DNA of 14,510 nucleotides from Flavobacteriales bacterium (GTDB lineage: Bacteria; Bacteroidota; Bacteroidia; Flavobacteriales; Flavobacteriaceae). The position numbers and the translations under genes were made by a program. The notes under the pieces were generated by a model. That model saw nothing but the letters and a program-made list of their open reading frames with translations, was not told where the DNA came from and did no database searches. Within the stretch, counting starts at the first letter, position 1. The number at the start of each line of letters is the position of its first letter. Where the stretch lies: NCBI GenBank assembly GCA_027003085.1, contig JALWYR010000186.1, positions 1 through 14,510 on the forward strand, given 5' to 3'. This document shows, one piece after another, positions 14,201-14,510 of this stretch.

Positions 14201-14510
14201 ATTGCGTGCCGTTATGCTTACGGCCTTGGCGGCGGCGCTCGGATTTTTCCCCATGGCTTTTTCCACCGGAGCGGGCGCCGAAGTGCAACGCCCGTTGGCC
14301 ACGGTGGTCATCGGCGGGTTGGTTACGTCCACGCTATTAACTCTTGTTGTTTTACCTGTGCTTTATGCTATGTTCGGACTAAAAAAAATGAAGCTCAAAA
14401 ACGGAATGGCAAGTGTGCTTTTGTTTTTCCTTTTCTTGTGGGTGCCGCAAATGAGCCGTGCCCAAAACGGCGGAATGGATTTGAAGCAATTGGAAAAACT
14501 GGCCCTGGAA
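11274..14510 (+). CDS. czcA: CzcA-type heavy-metal RND efflux pump fused to a TolC-like domain, cut by window edge
   Basis: The frame is open from ATG 11274 to the window end (1079 codons, no stop). Residues 1-1038 are a full HME-RND permease, the proton-driven inner-membrane part of a tripartite metal exporter. Evidence: N-terminal TM1 followed by AVPDITNNQVQV (39-50), a first periplasmic loop, DFGIIIDGAIIIVE (400-413) with Asp400, Asp406 and Glu413 at the spacing of the CzcA proton-relay triad (402/408/415), EFVPTLDEGD after TM7, and GIAVLNGIVLMERF near the end. This TM4 motif fits the divalent-cation (Co/Zn/Cd/Ni) group rather than the Cu/Ag CusA group. After residue 1038 the frame continues into a 13th hydrophobic segment ending in SRA-Q and then DLKQLEKLALE, which looks like the start of a TolC-family outer-membrane factor. 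RND-TolC fusions of about 1450 residues are known in Bacteroidota. No adaptor gene is in view; it is probably downstream. The exact metal is not determined. Confidence 0.95.
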   Translation, partial: MLEKIIRFSVRNKFIVFFFVTILIGFGFYSLTHISIGAVPDITNNQVQVITVSKNLSTQDIEQFITYPIELEMSNLPGVEEIRSVSKFGLSVVTIVFKESMGTYLPRQLIAEKLNAVKEKIPEGFGTPEMGPISTGLGEIYQYILDVKPDYENRYSPTDLRTIQDWIIKRYLSGIPGVVEINTWGGFLKQYEVAVNPSKLKSMGISISEVFEALEKNNSNAGGAYIEKNHKAYFIRGEGLMKDLDDIRNTVVTVRNGIPVKIKDIAEVGYGHAPRFGAITANGEGEKVMGQIMMLKGANSKEVIEAVHQRVQEISKILPEGLYINGFLDRSELVGKTTFTITENLVLGSLIVIFVVLLLLGNWRSGLIVASVIPLSLLFTLSMMYLLDIDANLMSLGAIDFGIIIDGAIIIVEFTAFLLVQKYLKLKELPENEQKELKDRISVNAASKMMSSAIFGQIIILIVFIPILTLQGVEGKMFRPMAMTFGFALIGAILLGLTYVPAMTALFLKPHQLSERNISVRIMSFLKKMYQPTIDWAMENKKKVLGLAAGIFLGAIYIFTHLGAEFVPTLDEGDLVIQPVLKTGTSLSEVKRITTRMEKILLKFPEVKQVVSRIGAAEVPTDPMSMEQVDMVVTLKPRKEWETTDDKEELIEKMKEALSVFPDMELEFTQPIEMRFNELISGVRSDIAVKIYGEDMQILNEKAHQIKKAIENIEGVGDISVEKTAGLPQMLVKYDRNKLSKYGLKINDLNEIIAMGFAGKSAGNVFEGEKRFDLVVRLDSSLRKDLTHLKNLLVDTPDGNKIPLSEVAEITYTTGAAQISRDNTHRRTVVSINVRNRDLQSVVDDIRKTIDEKIKLPAGYYVTYAGQFENLQSAKKRLYIAVPVALILIFLMLYFVFKSVKNVLIIYTAIPFATVGGILLLWLRGMPFSISAGIGFIALFGIAVLNGIVLMERFKELKEEEGVLDETVIKKGALSRLRAVMLTALAAALGFFPMAFSTGAGAEVQRPLATVVIGGLVTSTLLTLVVLPVLYAMFGLKKMKLKNGMASVLLFFLFLWVPQMSRAQNGGMDLKQLEKLALE
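14388..14510 (+). other. Signal-peptide-like junction and start of the TolC-like part inside the pump frame
   Basis: An internal ATG (14388, residue 1039) is preceded by a run of eight A's. It is followed by a complete signal-peptide pattern: KLKNGMAS, a hydrophobic stretch VLLFFLFLWV, and a probable signal-peptidase site at SRA|Q (1061-1064). DLKQLEKLALE then resembles the first helix of TolC/CusC proteins. The arrangement suggests that an ancestral separate gene was joined in frame. It could work as a thirteenth membrane span tethering the two parts, as a cleavage site, or as an internal translation start. Confidence 0.6.

Overview
The window looks like chromosomal DNA from a member of the Bacteroidota, probably an environmental flavobacterium/sphingobacterium-like lineage; I cannot name a species. 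The evidence is the family content: a very large outer-membrane protein of the SprA-like style, the Bacteroidota-specific secreted protein usually labelled 'asparagine synthetase B' next to dnaB, and an RND metal pump that appears fused to a TolC-like outer-membrane factor. Starts generally lack Shine-Dalgarno sequences, and two upstream regions fit the Bacteroidota promoter pattern TTTG-N19-21-TAnnTTTG. All genes I can support are on the + strand.

Layout. (1) 2-358: 3' end of a Mn-type superoxide dismutase, followed by a clean intrinsic terminator at 390-420. (2) 467-3766: a 1099-residue exported beta-rich outer-membrane protein of unknown function. (3) 3767-4651: about 885 bp with no credible gene. 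It holds a structured element with hairpins at both ends (3781-3979), two GC-rich blocks sharing a diverged 67-bp direct repeat, a heptamer tandem repeat, and a candidate promoter. (4) 4652-10639: a tightly packed, overlapping five-gene run: a Fur-family regulator, dnaB, the secreted GATase-like protein, recN and anmK. Every junction overlaps (20, 14 or 20, 1 and 4 bases), so these are almost certainly co-transcribed and partly translationally coupled. (5) 10640-14510: a visibly more AT-rich metal-efflux locus. It has an AT-rich regulatory region, a small exported His-rich protein and a CzcA-type RND permease whose frame continues past the permease into a signal-peptide-like segment and the start of a TolC-like domain, then leaves the window.

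How it fits together. The five-gene run joins a metal/peroxide-type regulator to replication (DnaB), DNA repair (RecN) and cell-wall recycling (AnmK), with one envelope protein of unresolved function between them. The last locus is a self-contained divalent-cation efflux module: the His-rich protein is a plausible periplasmic metal binder, and the fused pump would span inner membrane to outer membrane once an adaptor, probably encoded beyond the window, is added.

Nothing here is clearly a new defence or mobile system. The best leads are the mislabelled GATase-like protein, the fusion junction of the RND pump, the His-rich partner, the large outer-membrane protein with an EF-hand-like loop, the SSB-like C-terminal tip on DnaB, and the structured repeat region.
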